Assembly: GCA_963722815.1 (NCBI GenBank)
Contig: CAVROM010000011.1
Coordinates: 124,001 to 188,000, forward strand
Reading direction: 5' to 3'
DNA length: 64,000 nt
From: DASQFQ01 sp963722815
Lineage (GTDB): Bacteria; Actinomycetota; Thermoleophilia; Solirubrobacterales; Solirubrobacteraceae
In this document: in pieces, positions 9,748-17,488 of the stretch
Layout of the letters: every line of letters starts with the position of its first letter
How positions within the stretch are numbered: position 1 is the first letter of the stretch
Program-made: the position numbers and the translations under genes
The notes under the pieces: generated by a model
The model's input: only the letters and a program-made list of their open reading frames with translations
What the model was told of the DNA's origin: nothing
The model's database searches: none

Positions 9748-10281
9748 CTACTGCTGGCGTAACGCCGCGACATAGGGCAAGTTCCGATACCGCTCTGCAT
9801 GGTCCAGGCCATAGCCGATCGCGAACTTGTCGGGGATCTCGAAGCCGACATAACGGGTCGGGAGGTCGACCTCCCGCCGCTCGGGCTTGGTGAGGAGGGC
9901 GCACACCTCCAGGGACGCCGGCTGGCGCGCCTGGAGGTTGCGGAGCAGGTAGGAGAGCGTGAGGCCGGAGTCGACGATGTCCTCCACGATCAGCACGTCA
10001 CGTCCTTCGATGGCGGCGTCCAGATCCTTCAAAATCCGCACCACGCCGGACGATTGGGTGCTCGATCCGTAGGACGCGACGGCCATGAAATCGACCTCGC
10101 AGGGCACCTCGATGTGGCGCATGAGGTCGGAGAGGAAGAACACGGCGCCCTTCAGCACGCCGATCAGCAGCAGGTCCTTGCCCGCGTAATCGCGGGTGAT
10201 CTCCGCGCCCAGCTGGCGCACCCGGTGCTGGAGCTCGTCGGCCTGCACGAGGATCTCGCCGATGGATTCGTCGCGGAGCAC
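9748..10281 (-). CDS. hpt: hypoxanthine phosphoribosyltransferase
   Basis: Salvages hypoxanthine and guanine with PRPP. The 177-residue protein has the PRPP-binding motif VLIVEDIVDSG at 96-106 and the upstream GVLKGAVFFLSDL loop, and ends with the family's FAIGYGLDHAERYRNLPYV segment. It lies between tilS (12 bases upstream) and ftsH (32 bases downstream), all on the minus strand, a conserved neighbourhood in many bacteria. Confidence 0.97.
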   Translation of the reverse strand: MLRDESIGEILVQADELQHRVRQLGAEITRDYAGKDLLLIGVLKGAVFFLSDLMRHIEVPCEVDFMAVASYGSSTQSSGVVRILKDLDAAIEGRDVLIVEDIVDSGLTLSYLLRNLQARQPASLEVCALLTKPERREVDLPTRYVGFEIPDKFAIGYGLDHAERYRNLPYVAALRQQ

Positions 10282-10293
10282 GCGCGGCGCAGT

Positions 10294-11187
10294 CTAGGCG
10301 CGGACCCTGGGAGGGGTCGGGACGAACTCGACGCGGCCGCGCTCGATCGTGGCGCGCAGCCCTCCGCCCACGTCCAGCGCGCCGTGTTCGCCGAGCGCCA
10401 GGATCTCGTCCGCGCGGTGACCCACCGGTGCGCCGCCCGCCAGCCGCACCAGCACGAGCCGGGCCAGCGCGGGCGGCAACGCGCGCAGGACCGCGAGCGG
10501 CGGCGACTCGCCGGCCTCGGCCAGCACGGCGTCGAGCGCGGCGTCGAGCACGGCGGCTTCGTCGCGCAGCAGCTCGACCGTCCGCAGCACGTTCGCCTCG
10601 GCCGCCGGATGGAGCTCGCGCAGCGCCGGCACGAGCCGGTGGCGGGCGCGGTTGCGGGCGTAAGCGTCGGACGCGTTGGTCGGGTCCTCGCGCCACGGCA
10701 GCCCGTGCTCGGTGCACCACGCCTCGGTCTCGGCGCGCCAGGCGCCCAGCAGCGGGCGGATCACGCGGCCCTCGCGCGGCCGCATGCCGAGCAGCGCGCG
10801 CCGGCCGGGCGATGCCGCGAGCCGGTAGAGCACGGTCTCGACCTGGTCGGAGGCGGTGTGGCCGGCGGCGACGTCGCCCTCGGCGAGCCGCAGCGCCTCG
10901 GCGTAGCGGACGTCGCGCGCCCAGGCTTGGAGGTTGCCCTCGGGGCCGCGCGGGCGGTGGACGTGCAGCGGCACGCCCAGCCGGTCGCACAGCGCCTCGG
11001 AGTGCGCGGCGTCCTCGGCCGAGGACGCGCGCAGGCCGTAGTCGACATGCAGCGCGGTCACCGCGCCGCTCACCCGCACCGCGAGGTCGAGCAGGCAGAG
11101 CGAGTCCGGACCGCCGGAGAGCAGGACGAGCACCGGGGCGCCCGGCCGCAGCAGGCCCTCCTCGCGGACGCGCGCCTCCAAGCTCAT
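10294..11187 (-). CDS. tilS: tRNA(Ile)-lysidine synthase
   Basis: Converts C34 of the CAU-anticodon isoleucine tRNA to lysidine using ATP and lysine. The PP-loop SGGPDS is at residues 24-29, followed by ALHVDYGLR and a GHTASDQVET segment typical of the family. At 297 residues it is the short form that lacks much of the C-terminal domain of the E. coli enzyme. Start ATG 11187 overlaps the stop of the cyclase gene by four bases (ATGA), indicating translational coupling. The TAG stop lies in a CTAG tetranucleotide. Confidence 0.95.
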   Translation of the reverse strand: MSLEARVREEGLLRPGAPVLVLLSGGPDSLCLLDLAVRVSGAVTALHVDYGLRASSAEDAAHSEALCDRLGVPLHVHRPRGPEGNLQAWARDVRYAEALRLAEGDVAAGHTASDQVETVLYRLAASPGRRALLGMRPREGRVIRPLLGAWRAETEAWCTEHGLPWREDPTNASDAYARNRARHRLVPALRELHPAAEANVLRTVELLRDEAAVLDAALDAVLAEAGESPPLAVLRALPPALARLVLVRLAGGAPVGHRADEILALGEHGALDVGGGLRATIERGRVEFVPTPPRVRA

Positions 11188-12350
11188 GCCTGCCTCGCCA
11201 GAAACAGCTCCGTGGACTCGCTGAAGCCCTTGAGCTTGACGTCGCCGATGTGCTCGAACGCGAGATGCGAGCCGGCGGCCTCCACGAGCGGGCGCGTGAC
11301 CAGCACCTCGCCGCCCGCCGCGCGCGCGCCGACCCGCGCGGCGAGGTTGACCGCGCGCCCGTAGTAGTCGCCGTCGCGGTAGAGCGTCAGCCCCTGGTGG
11401 ATGCCGATCCGCGGCAGCGGACGCTCCTGCTGGAGCTGCTGGAAGCCGACCGCCCAGTCGAGCACCGCCGAGGCGTCGGAGCCGACGATCATCACCTCGT
11501 CCCCGATCGTCTTGATCACGCGCGCATCGTCGGGCAGCGTGTCCTGCACCGCCTCGACGAAGCGCTCGATGATGTCGACCGCCTCCTCCTCCCCTGCCTC
11601 CTCGGTCAGCCGCGTGTAGCCGGCCAGGTCGGCGAAGGCGATCGCCACGCGCACGCGCCCGAGGTCGAGGTCGCCGCCCGTCTCGACCTCGAGCTCCATG
11701 TGCCCGACGATGTCCTGGTCGAGGAAGTGCTGGAGGTAGCGCTGGTGGACGTGGTCCATGATCGGCGAGGCGAGCGGCAGCAGCTCGCGCGCCAGCCCCT
11801 CCATCTCCTCCGCCATCTCGAGGTTCGGCACGCCGTCCTGGATCAGCGGCTCGTGGACGTAGAGGTGGAAGAGGCGGACCTCGGCGTCGGCGATCCGCGC
11901 CAGCGCCTGGCCGTAGACGCGCACGAGCTGGAGGAACGCGACGAGCGGGAAGCCCGCCCCCAGCGCCGCCGCGATGTAGCGCAGGAGCTGGAGGTCGTCG
12001 TCGCTGACCTCGTCGCCCGCCGGAGCCGGGAAGCCGACCGACGTCCAGATCCGCTCGACCAGCGCCGGCTCGAGCCCGCTGAGCTCGGCGGCCTCCTCCA
12101 GCGAGCGCGTCTCGCCGCGCGGCGGGAAGAGGTCCTCCATGAAGCCGTAGGCGAGCCGCCCGGACTCCGACGCGGCCCGGATCTCGTCCAGGGAATGCCC
12201 GCGCTTGCGCAGGCGCGCGACGATGCGCGCGTGGGCGAGCGCCGCGGGCGTCCAGCGGTCGTCCGGCAGCGGCACCAGCCCTTCTCGGGCCCAGCGGCGG
12301 AGCGTGTCCGGGGAGACGTCGAGCTCGCGAGCGACCTCGGCGAGAGTCAC
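11184..12350 (-). CDS. HTH-containing adenylate/guanylate cyclase
   Basis: Residues 1-70 form a MerR-like winged helix (MTLAEVARELDVSPDTLRRWAREG). A helical middle region is followed at about 230-388 by a class III nucleotide cyclase domain. The metal-binding Asp residues are present at D241 (FADLAGYT) and D284 (IGDEVM), and the transition-state Asn and Arg in AVNLAARV (N335, R339), so it looks catalytically competent. It heads the cyclase-tilS-hpt-ftsH series. The GTG start lies 6 bases beyond a terminator hairpin preceded by a structured RNA, so expression may depend on readthrough or a leaderless start. A paralogue with the same layout is encoded at 50004-51107. Confidence 0.88.
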   Translation of the reverse strand: MTLAEVARELDVSPDTLRRWAREGLVPLPDDRWTPAALAHARIVARLRKRGHSLDEIRAASESGRLAYGFMEDLFPPRGETRSLEEAAELSGLEPALVERIWTSVGFPAPAGDEVSDDDLQLLRYIAAALGAGFPLVAFLQLVRVYGQALARIADAEVRLFHLYVHEPLIQDGVPNLEMAEEMEGLARELLPLASPIMDHVHQRYLQHFLDQDIVGHMELEVETGGDLDLGRVRVAIAFADLAGYTRLTEEAGEEEAVDIIERFVEAVQDTLPDDARVIKTIGDEVMIVGSDASAVLDWAVGFQQLQQERPLPRIGIHQGLTLYRDGDYYGRAVNLAARVGARAAGGEVLVTRPLVEAAGSHLAFEHIGDVKLKGFSESTELFLARQA

Positions 12351-12355
12351 CTAGG

Positions 12356-12395
12356 AAAAGATAAAGCGGCGGGACCGCGGTCGTGGTCCCGCCGC
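12356..12395 (-). terminator. intrinsic terminator upstream of the cyclase gene
   Basis: A perfect 11-bp GC-rich stem (12366-12376 with 12385-12395; GCGGCGGGACC arm) has an 8-base loop and is followed on the minus strand by TTTATCTTTT. This is the clearest intrinsic terminator in the window. It lies immediately before the cyclase start, so it either ends a small RNA or attenuates the cyclase operon. Confidence 0.85.
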
Positions 12396-12497
12396 CTGCG
12401 GGCAATGCGGCCCGCTGCCTCGGCCGGCGGCGTTCGTCAGAGGCGACGCCTTGCGAGGGGCTTCCCCCTCACTTCCCGGCCTATTGCCTTGGTTGGT
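12356..12497 (-). ncRNA. candidate structured small RNA or cis-acting leader
   Basis: A segment of about 140 bases between a promoter-like sequence (12504-12532) and the terminator at 12356-12395. On the minus strand it can fold into a closing helix GGCCGG/CCGGCC (12476-12481 with 12422-12427). This encloses two hairpins: GAGGGG-GAAG-CCCCTC (12455-12470) and a 5-bp stem GGCGT/ACGCC (12429-12450). A third hairpin GCGGGC/GCCCGC follows (12398-12415), then the terminator. No open frame fits. It does not match the conserved cores I know for TPP, cobalamin, SAM, c-di-GMP or c-di-AMP riboswitches, SRP RNA or 6S RNA. It may be a trans-acting RNA or an attenuator of the cyclase operon. Confidence 0.55.
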
Positions 12498-12503
12498 AGG
12501 TGA

Positions 12504-12532
12504 GGTCTACTCCTCGAACCCACCCCTGTCAA
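12504..12532 (-). promoter_or_regulatory. sigma-70-like promoter
   Basis: The minus strand reads TTGACA (12532-12527), a 17-base spacer, then TAGACC (12509-12504). This is a perfect -35 box at ideal spacing with a moderate -10 box. Transcription would begin near 12497 and run into the structured RNA and terminator. It starts 12 bases after the SCP2 gene ends. Confidence 0.6.
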
Positions 12533-12544
12533 ACGGGCTCGGGA

Positions 12545-12970
12545 TCAGGCTTTGAGATGCGGATACTCGGCCTCGACGAGCGCCCGGTAGCGGGCGTAGA
12601 CGGGCTTCGTGATCGGGATCAGCGAGAGCGCCGCCTTGACGTCGCCGCCGGTCTTGATCCGCCGCCGCGCGATCGCCACCGCGACGTTCTCCTTGCCCTG
12701 GAAGTACTTGTTGGCGGTCTTCGAGGACATCTGCATCCTGACCTTGGGCTTCCAATCGACGTCGTCGGACCACTCCCAGTGGAGGTTGCCCTCGTCGCCC
12801 TCGCCCGCGCGGATGTTCACGACCAGGTCGTAGTCGTCGAACTCGAAGCGCTGCGGCACGTCCGCGTCGCGCAGCGCAGGCCCCATCTCGGGGTCCTCGC
12901 TCATCATCGTGAAGATCTCGTCGATCACCGTCCGGAACTCCTTGGCGGAGCCGAACTCGGGATCGGCCAT
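12545..12970 (-). CDS. SCP2 sterol-binding-domain protein
   Basis: A 141-residue protein built of one SCP2-like lipid-carrier domain. The diagnostic part is the second half: VRMQMSSKTANKYFQGKENVAVAIARRRI, followed by the SLIPITKPVYARY ending usual in bacterial stand-alone SCP2 proteins. Ligand is unknown; bacterial members bind acyl or sterol-like lipids. Its start overlaps the stop of the upstream coiled-coil gene (TGATG), so the two are probably translated together. Confidence 0.85.
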   Translation of the reverse strand: MADPEFGSAKEFRTVIDEIFTMMSEDPEMGPALRDADVPQRFEFDDYDLVVNIRAGEGDEGNLHWEWSDDVDWKPKVRMQMSSKTANKYFQGKENVAVAIARRRIKTGGDVKAALSLIPITKPVYARYRALVEAEYPHLKA

Positions 12971-13464
12971 CAGGACCGCTTCGCGGCGGGCTTCCGGGAG
13001 GAGGCCGGCTTGCTGGTCCCGGAGGACTTGGCGGCGGGCTTCTTCCGGGAGGAGGCTGCCTTGCGTGTCGTGCCCGAGGACTTCGCGGCGGTCTTGCGGG
13101 CGGCCGTCTTTCGCGCCGCGGGCTTGCGGCTGGTCGCGCGCTTGCGGCTCGCGGCCGGCTTGCGGCTGGTCGTGGCCGCGGGCTTCGCCGACCCACCGCC
13201 GCGCTCCAGCGCGGCGACACGGCTGGAGAGCGCCTCGACCTGCTTCTTGATGTCCTCCAGCACGCTGAGCTGTTCGACCATCTCGCGCAGGCGGCCGGCG
13301 GCGCCGGCGACCTCGTCGACGAGGTCCTGCGCGCGGGTGCGCGAGGCCTGAGCGCCTTCGGCGGTGGCGTGGAACGTCCGCTCGACCGCCGTGCGCACGG
13401 CGCCGACCGCGTCGGTGCCGGGGTTGTCCTTCTTCTTGGACTTCTTCTTGTCCTTCTTCGCCAT
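12970..13464 (-). CDS. coiled-coil protein with lysine/alanine-rich histone-like tail
   Basis: A 164-residue protein with three parts: a lysine cluster at the start (MAKKDKKKSKKKD), a helical region about 20-90 with a coiled coil (LREMVEQLSVLEDIKKQVEALSSRVAALE), and a tail from about 95 made of repeated Lys/Ala/Ser-Arg-Lys units resembling histone H1 or the tails of PhaF-type phasins. Such tails usually bind DNA or coat granules. A similar coiled-coil/lysine-tail design is encoded nearby at 14223-14687, suggesting a phasin-like pair. Function is not established. Confidence 0.7.
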   Translation of the reverse strand: MAKKDKKKSKKKDNPGTDAVGAVRTAVERTFHATAEGAQASRTRAQDLVDEVAGAAGRLREMVEQLSVLEDIKKQVEALSSRVAALERGGGSAKPAATTSRKPAASRKRATSRKPAARKTAARKTAAKSSGTTRKAASSRKKPAAKSSGTSKPASSRKPAAKRS

Positions 13465-13485
13465 GGCGGGCGCAAGTCTAGTTCC

Positions 13486-14226
13486 ATGCCGGGTCCGATG
13501 GCGAGTCCTCCCCTGCACCTGAAGCCGAACGCCCCCGTCGCCGAGCGCGCGCTGCTGCCCGGCGACCCCGGCCGCGCGCTGCGGCTGGCGACGCACCTGC
13601 TCGACACACCGATGCAGGTGCTCAACACCAACCGCGGGCTGTGGGGATACACGGGCACCGCGTCCGACGGCGCGCCGCTGACGATCCAGAGCACCGGCAT
13701 GGGCGGCCCGACGACCGCGATCGTGGCCGAGGAGCTGATCGGGCTCGGCGCGCAGCGGCTCGTGCGCGTCGGCACCTGCGGCGGGCTCGCGGGCCAGGAG
13801 CTCGGCTCGCTGCTGGTGGCCGGCGCGGCGCTGTGCGACGACGGGACGAGCCGCGCACTCGGCGGCGGCGAGCGCGAGCCCGCGGATCCGGAGCTGACCG
13901 CGGCGCTCGAGCGCGTCGTCGGCCCGGCGGCGGTCGTGGCCTCCTCGGACCTGTTCTACGACCCGGACACCGAGCGCCCCGGCCGCTGGCTCGCGGCCGG
14001 CGCGGTGGCGGTGGAGATGGAGGCCGCCACGCTCTTCACCATCGCGCGGCTGCGCGCGGTCATCGCGGGTTGCCTCCTGATCGTCTCCGACCGCGTCCCG
14101 GAGGGCGAGCGCATCGGCGACGACGAACTGCACGCCGCCGAGCTGCGGCTCGGCGAGGCGGCCGTGGCGGCGGTGGCGGCGCCCCCCCGGCTAGGCAGCA
14201 AGCTGCCTGGCTTGGCGCCTAGCTAG
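13486..14226 (+). CDS. nucleoside phosphorylase (PNP/UDP family)
   Basis: Phosphorolytic cleavage of purine nucleosides or uridine. The motifs match the trimeric/hexameric PNP family: LLPGDPGRA (about 23-31), STGMGGPT (69-76), RVGTCGG (94-100) and VEMEA (176-180). The choice between DeoD and uridine phosphorylase is open. The gene is divergent from the coiled-coil gene, 21 bases away. The last 13 residues (RLGSKLPGLAPS end) are translated from a copy of the palindromic repeat and are not part of the enzyme fold. The stop TAG shares its CTAG (14223-14226) with the stop of the converging gene. Confidence 0.88.
   Translation: MPGPMASPPLHLKPNAPVAERALLPGDPGRALRLATHLLDTPMQVLNTNRGLWGYTGTASDGAPLTIQSTGMGGPTTAIVAEELIGLGAQRLVRVGTCGGLAGQELGSLLVAGAALCDDGTSRALGGGEREPADPELTAALERVVGPAAVVASSDLFYDPDTERPGRWLAAGAVAVEMEAATLFTIARLRAVIAGCLLIVSDRVPEGERIGDDELHAAELRLGEAAVAAVAAPPRLGSKLPGLAPS
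14182..14222. repeat. palindromic element, translated copy
   Basis: A solitary copy of the element that forms the array at 7473-7724: a C-run, CTAGGCAGCAAGCTGCC, then GGCTTGGCGCCTAG. The inner CTAGGCAG/CTGCCTGG arms form an 8-bp stem around CAAG. Here it is read through as the C-terminus of the nucleoside phosphorylase and abuts a CTAG that stops both converging genes. Confidence 0.95.
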
Positions 14227-14687
14227 CTCTTCGCCTTCTTGCGCGCCGGCTTGGCCTTGGCCTTCGGCTTGGCGTCGACCTCCGGGCGCTCCTGCTCGCG
14301 CCGCTGCGGCGCCGGGCGGGCGTCGAGCGCGGACGACAGCGAGCCGAGTTCGGCGCTGAGCGCGGCGAGATGGCCCTCGATCGCCGACAGGCGCTCGTCG
14401 ACCGCGGGCGTCTGGAGCCGCTGGTCGAGCCGGTCGACGCCGTCCTCGATGCCCTCCAGCCGCTGCGAGACCGAGCGCAGGCGCCGGGTCAGCCGCTCGA
14501 TGTCGGCCGCCGATGGGATGTTGAGCGCGCCCATCGCCGCCTCCTGGGCCTGGACGGCGCGCTCGCGCGCCTCGAAGGCGCGAGAGATCGCGCCGTTGAC
14601 GAGCGGGTTCTCGAGCAGGTCCTGGGCGAGCTTGCCCAGCGCGTCCTCGCTCGAGCGCGCCAGCTTGTCGCGCACGCTGTCGGTCAT
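14223..14687 (-). CDS. coiled-coil protein with basic tail
   Basis: From ATG 14687, preceded by GAGGAG at good spacing, the protein has 154 residues. An amphipathic N-terminal helix (SVRDKLARSSEDALGKLAQDLLENP) leads to a long coiled coil with repeated Leu heptads (about 65-125), then a Lys/Ala/Pro-rich tail (DAKPKAKAKPARKKAKS). The overall design resembles phasins or polyhydroxyalkanoate granule proteins but no specific family is recognised. The longer start at 14705 is less likely. Its TAG stop shares a CTAG with the phosphorylase gene. Confidence 0.7.
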   Translation of the reverse strand: MTDSVRDKLARSSEDALGKLAQDLLENPLVNGAISRAFEARERAVQAQEAAMGALNIPSAADIERLTRRLRSVSQRLEGIEDGVDRLDQRLQTPAVDERLSAIEGHLAALSAELGSLSSALDARPAPQRREQERPEVDAKPKAKAKPARKKAKS

Positions 14688-14945
14688 GGAGAGCTCCTCT
14701 ATCATCGATTTCTGACCCTAAACTTGAGCTTCAGGTCAGGTTGTGCGGAGGTTGATCAGGACTGACTTCCTACCAATACGAGCAATAGCCGCAAGGTATC
14801 GGGCAGTTAACCGTTCTCTAATTGCAAGACCTCAAGCCACTCAGTAGCGTGATCGACGTCCCGGGGCCTCGTGGAAGAGTCGCACCCGCAGCGTCGAAAC
14901 GCTCGTAAAGATGCGTAGCAGCGCGCGGGGGGACGCGTACTCGAA
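14688..14945. promoter_or_regulatory. divergent intergenic region
   Basis: No gene fits here. It must carry promoters for the coiled-coil gene (minus) and the peptidoglycan enzyme (plus), but no strong -35/-10 pair is evident. A 19-bp imperfect dyad (CCTAAACTTGAGCTTCAGG, 14717-14735) lies near the minus-strand start and is a possible operator. The region is less GC-rich than its surroundings. Confidence 0.4.
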
Positions 14946-17456
14946 ATGAAAAGACGGAAGCTGATCATCGCGGTGATCGTGGCCACGGTTGGCCTCGGCG
15001 TCGCTGCGCTCCCAGCCGCGGCCGAGTTGCACTCGGTCACCGTCGTCCTCGTCACGGGCCAGCGCATCACCAAAACGGTCGACATCGCGCCCGGCACGCC
15101 CGCCTCGCAGATCGTCGTCCCCGGGATCACGGGCGCGATCGCGCAGATCATCGATAACGGCCCGATCACCGTGCCGACGCCGACCGGCACGCCGCTCCCG
15201 ACCGTCACCGCGGTCCCGACCATTCCCGGCACCAAGCCGAAGCCCAAGCCCACGCGGACGCCCGACGGCAACGACAAGCCCGGCGCGCCGAACCGCAGCC
15301 AGGGCGGCTCCGGCCAGGCCGGCTCCGGGCAGCAGACCGGCAACAAGAAGTTCAAGGCCGGCAACCTGAACAGCAAGAAGCTCGTCTCCGAGCTCAAGCG
15401 GCAGGCCAAGAAGAAGGCCGCCGACAAGGTTCGCGGGCGCGCGACCGACGGCGCCCCGACGGCCGACAACCCGACCTTCAGCCTCGCGCAGCCCGGCGCG
15501 GCCCCGATCGGCGTCCCGAACTTCTTCATCGACAAGTTCCGGATCCCGCCCTTCCTGCTCCCGCTCTACCAGGCCGCCGGCATCGAGTACGGCGTGCGCT
15601 GGGAGGTCCTGGCGGCGATCAACGAGATCGAGACCGACTACGGCCGCAACCTCAACGTGTCGTCCGCCGGCGCGCTCGGGTGGATGCAGTTCATGCCCGC
15701 GACGTGGAAGCAGTACGGCGTCGACGCCAACAAGGACAACCTGAAGGACCCGTACAACCCGGCCGACGCGATCTTCGCCACCGCCCGCTACCTCAAGGCC
15801 GCCGGCGCCGAGCAGGATCTGCGCAAGGCGATCTTCGCCTACAACCATGCCGACTGGTACGTCGACTCGGTCCTCATGCGCGCGCGCCTGATCGGGGGCC
15901 TGCCCTCGAACTTCGTCGGCTCGCTCACCGGCCTGACCCAGGGCCACTTCCCGGTCGCCGCCAAGGCCACCTACGCGGACGACTTCACCGAGGCGGACGC
16001 TAAGAAGGCCAAGAAGCGCTCGCGCAAGCTCGGTAACCGTGCACTCGTGGTTCAGGGTTCGCAGCACCGCCGCGGGATCAAGATCTTCGCCCGCCGCGGC
16101 GCGCCGGTCGTCGCCGTCAACGACGGCAAGATCGTCCGCGTCGGCGAGAACAAGCGCCTCGGCAAGTTCGTCGAACTGCAGGACACCTATGGCAACACCT
16201 ACACGTACGCGCGCCTGAAGAAGGTCAGCAAGAGCTACCCGGCGCCGCGCCTGCGCACGACGACGCAGAAGCAGGTCGCGAAGGAGCTCGCGCTCCCGGC
16301 CAAGGACGCCGCGCCGACCGCCCCCGCCTCCTCGACGACGAAGAAGGCGACCAAGCGCACGACCGCGAAGCAGCAGCCGAACCGCCACGTGAAGCGCGGC
16401 AAGACCGTCAAGCCCGCCACCCCGGCGCCGGTGATCACCACCAAGCAGCGGCTCTTCGCGCACCCGCAGCGGCCCAACGCGGGGCGCGCCGGCGGCGAGC
16501 AGCAGGAGTACGAGCGCACCGGCAAGATCGACGGCAGCTCCGGCTTCAAGAGCTACTTCAGCAAGGTGTTCGGGCTCGACCGCAAGGACGTCCGCATCAA
16601 GCGCCTGCGCCCGGGCGCGCACGTGGTGGCCGGCACCGTCCTCGGCCGCATCGGCAAGGTCGACGCGGTCAAGGCGCCGCACATGCTGCTCGAGATCCGC
16701 CCGGCCGGCCGCGGCGCCCCGCGGATCGACCCGAAGCCGATCCTCGACGGCTGGAAGTTGCTCGAGTCGACCGCGATCTACCGCGCGGCGGGCAAGAACC
16801 CGTTCTTCGGCCCGGACGCCAAGCAGCCGACGATCGGCCAGATCCTGCTGATGAGCAAGGAGGCGCTGGTCCAGCACGTCCTCGCCAACCCGCGCATCGA
16901 GGTCTACTCCTGCGGGCGCGAGGACATCCGCACCGGCCAGATCGACCGCCGCGTGCTGGCGACGCTCGAGTTCCTCGCCGCCTCCGGCCTGCGGCCGACG
17001 GTCTCGACGCTCAAGTGCGGCCACTCGCTGATGACCGTGTCGGGCAACATCTCCCAGCACTCGTCGGGCAACGCGGTCGACATCGCGAAGATCAACGGCA
17101 TCCCGATCATCGGACACCAGGGCGAGGGCTCGATCACCGAGCTCACCGTGCAGCGGTTGCTGACCCTGCAGGGCACGATGAAGCCCGACCAGATCATCAC
17201 GCTGATGAAGTTCGACGGCGCGGACAACACGCTCGCGATGGCCGATCACAACGACCACATCCACATCGGCTGGAAGCCGCTCTACGGGACGAACAGCAAG
17301 GCTGCCAAGCAGGTCAACGCGGTGCTGAAGCCCAAGCAGTGGATCAAGCTGATCGACCGGCTCGAGAACATCGACAACCCGGAGGTCAGCTTGAAGCCGT
17401 CGAAGCACGCGCTGAAGGTCACCGAGCGCGCCTCCGAGGCGCACCGCGGCGAGTAA
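14946..17456 (+). CDS. secreted three-domain peptidoglycan enzyme (SLT, M23-like, M15-like)
   Basis: An exported 836-residue protein. A signal peptide (about 1-27) precedes a Pro/Thr/Lys linker. Residues about 190-320 are a lytic transglycosylase of the MltB/SLT type, with catalytic Glu near 229 (INEIETDYG) and GWMQFMP. Residues about 370-425 and 535-600 resemble a split M23/LytM beta-sheet domain, but the metal ligands are replaced: the HxxxxD position reads H374...K379 and the final His is R423. Residues about 640-780 resemble an M15/VanY carboxypeptidase, keeping H705, D712 and HIH at 771-773. It probably cleaves glycan and peptide in cell-wall remodelling. The next gene follows closely on the same strand. 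Confidence 0.85.
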   Translation: MKRRKLIIAVIVATVGLGVAALPAAAELHSVTVVLVTGQRITKTVDIAPGTPASQIVVPGITGAIAQIIDNGPITVPTPTGTPLPTVTAVPTIPGTKPKPKPTRTPDGNDKPGAPNRSQGGSGQAGSGQQTGNKKFKAGNLNSKKLVSELKRQAKKKAADKVRGRATDGAPTADNPTFSLAQPGAAPIGVPNFFIDKFRIPPFLLPLYQAAGIEYGVRWEVLAAINEIETDYGRNLNVSSAGALGWMQFMPATWKQYGVDANKDNLKDPYNPADAIFATARYLKAAGAEQDLRKAIFAYNHADWYVDSVLMRARLIGGLPSNFVGSLTGLTQGHFPVAAKATYADDFTEADAKKAKKRSRKLGNRALVVQGSQHRRGIKIFARRGAPVVAVNDGKIVRVGENKRLGKFVELQDTYGNTYTYARLKKVSKSYPAPRLRTTTQKQVAKELALPAKDAAPTAPASSTTKKATKRTTAKQQPNRHVKRGKTVKPATPAPVITTKQRLFAHPQRPNAGRAGGEQQEYERTGKIDGSSGFKSYFSKVFGLDRKDVRIKRLRPGAHVVAGTVLGRIGKVDAVKAPHMLLEIRPAGRGAPRIDPKPILDGWKLLESTAIYRAAGKNPFFGPDAKQPTIGQILLMSKEALVQHVLANPRIEVYSCGREDIRTGQIDRRVLATLEFLAASGLRPTVSTLKCGHSLMTVSGNISQHSSGNAVDIAKINGIPIIGHQGEGSITELTVQRLLTLQGTMKPDQIITLMKFDGADNTLAMADHNDHIHIGWKPLYGTNSKAAKQVNAVLKPKQWIKLIDRLENIDNPEVSLKPSKHALKVTERASEAHRGE

Positions 17457-17488
17457 AGGGAGCGGCTGCGAGCCGCCGCTTCTCCTTC

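Noticed and set aside
12356..12497. 4.5S SRP RNA or 6S RNA
   Set aside because: The conserved GGAAGCAGC-type SRP domain IV core and the long 6S central bubble are not present.
12497..12525. tRNA-like GGTTCGA box
   Set aside because: There is no matching A-box, acceptor stem or anticodon arm, and the segment is better explained as the spacer of a promoter.
14841..17444. Minus-strand frame of 867 codons opposite the peptidoglycan enzyme
   Set aside because: It is Arg/Asp/Val-rich without domains and lies antisense to a clear multi-domain protein.
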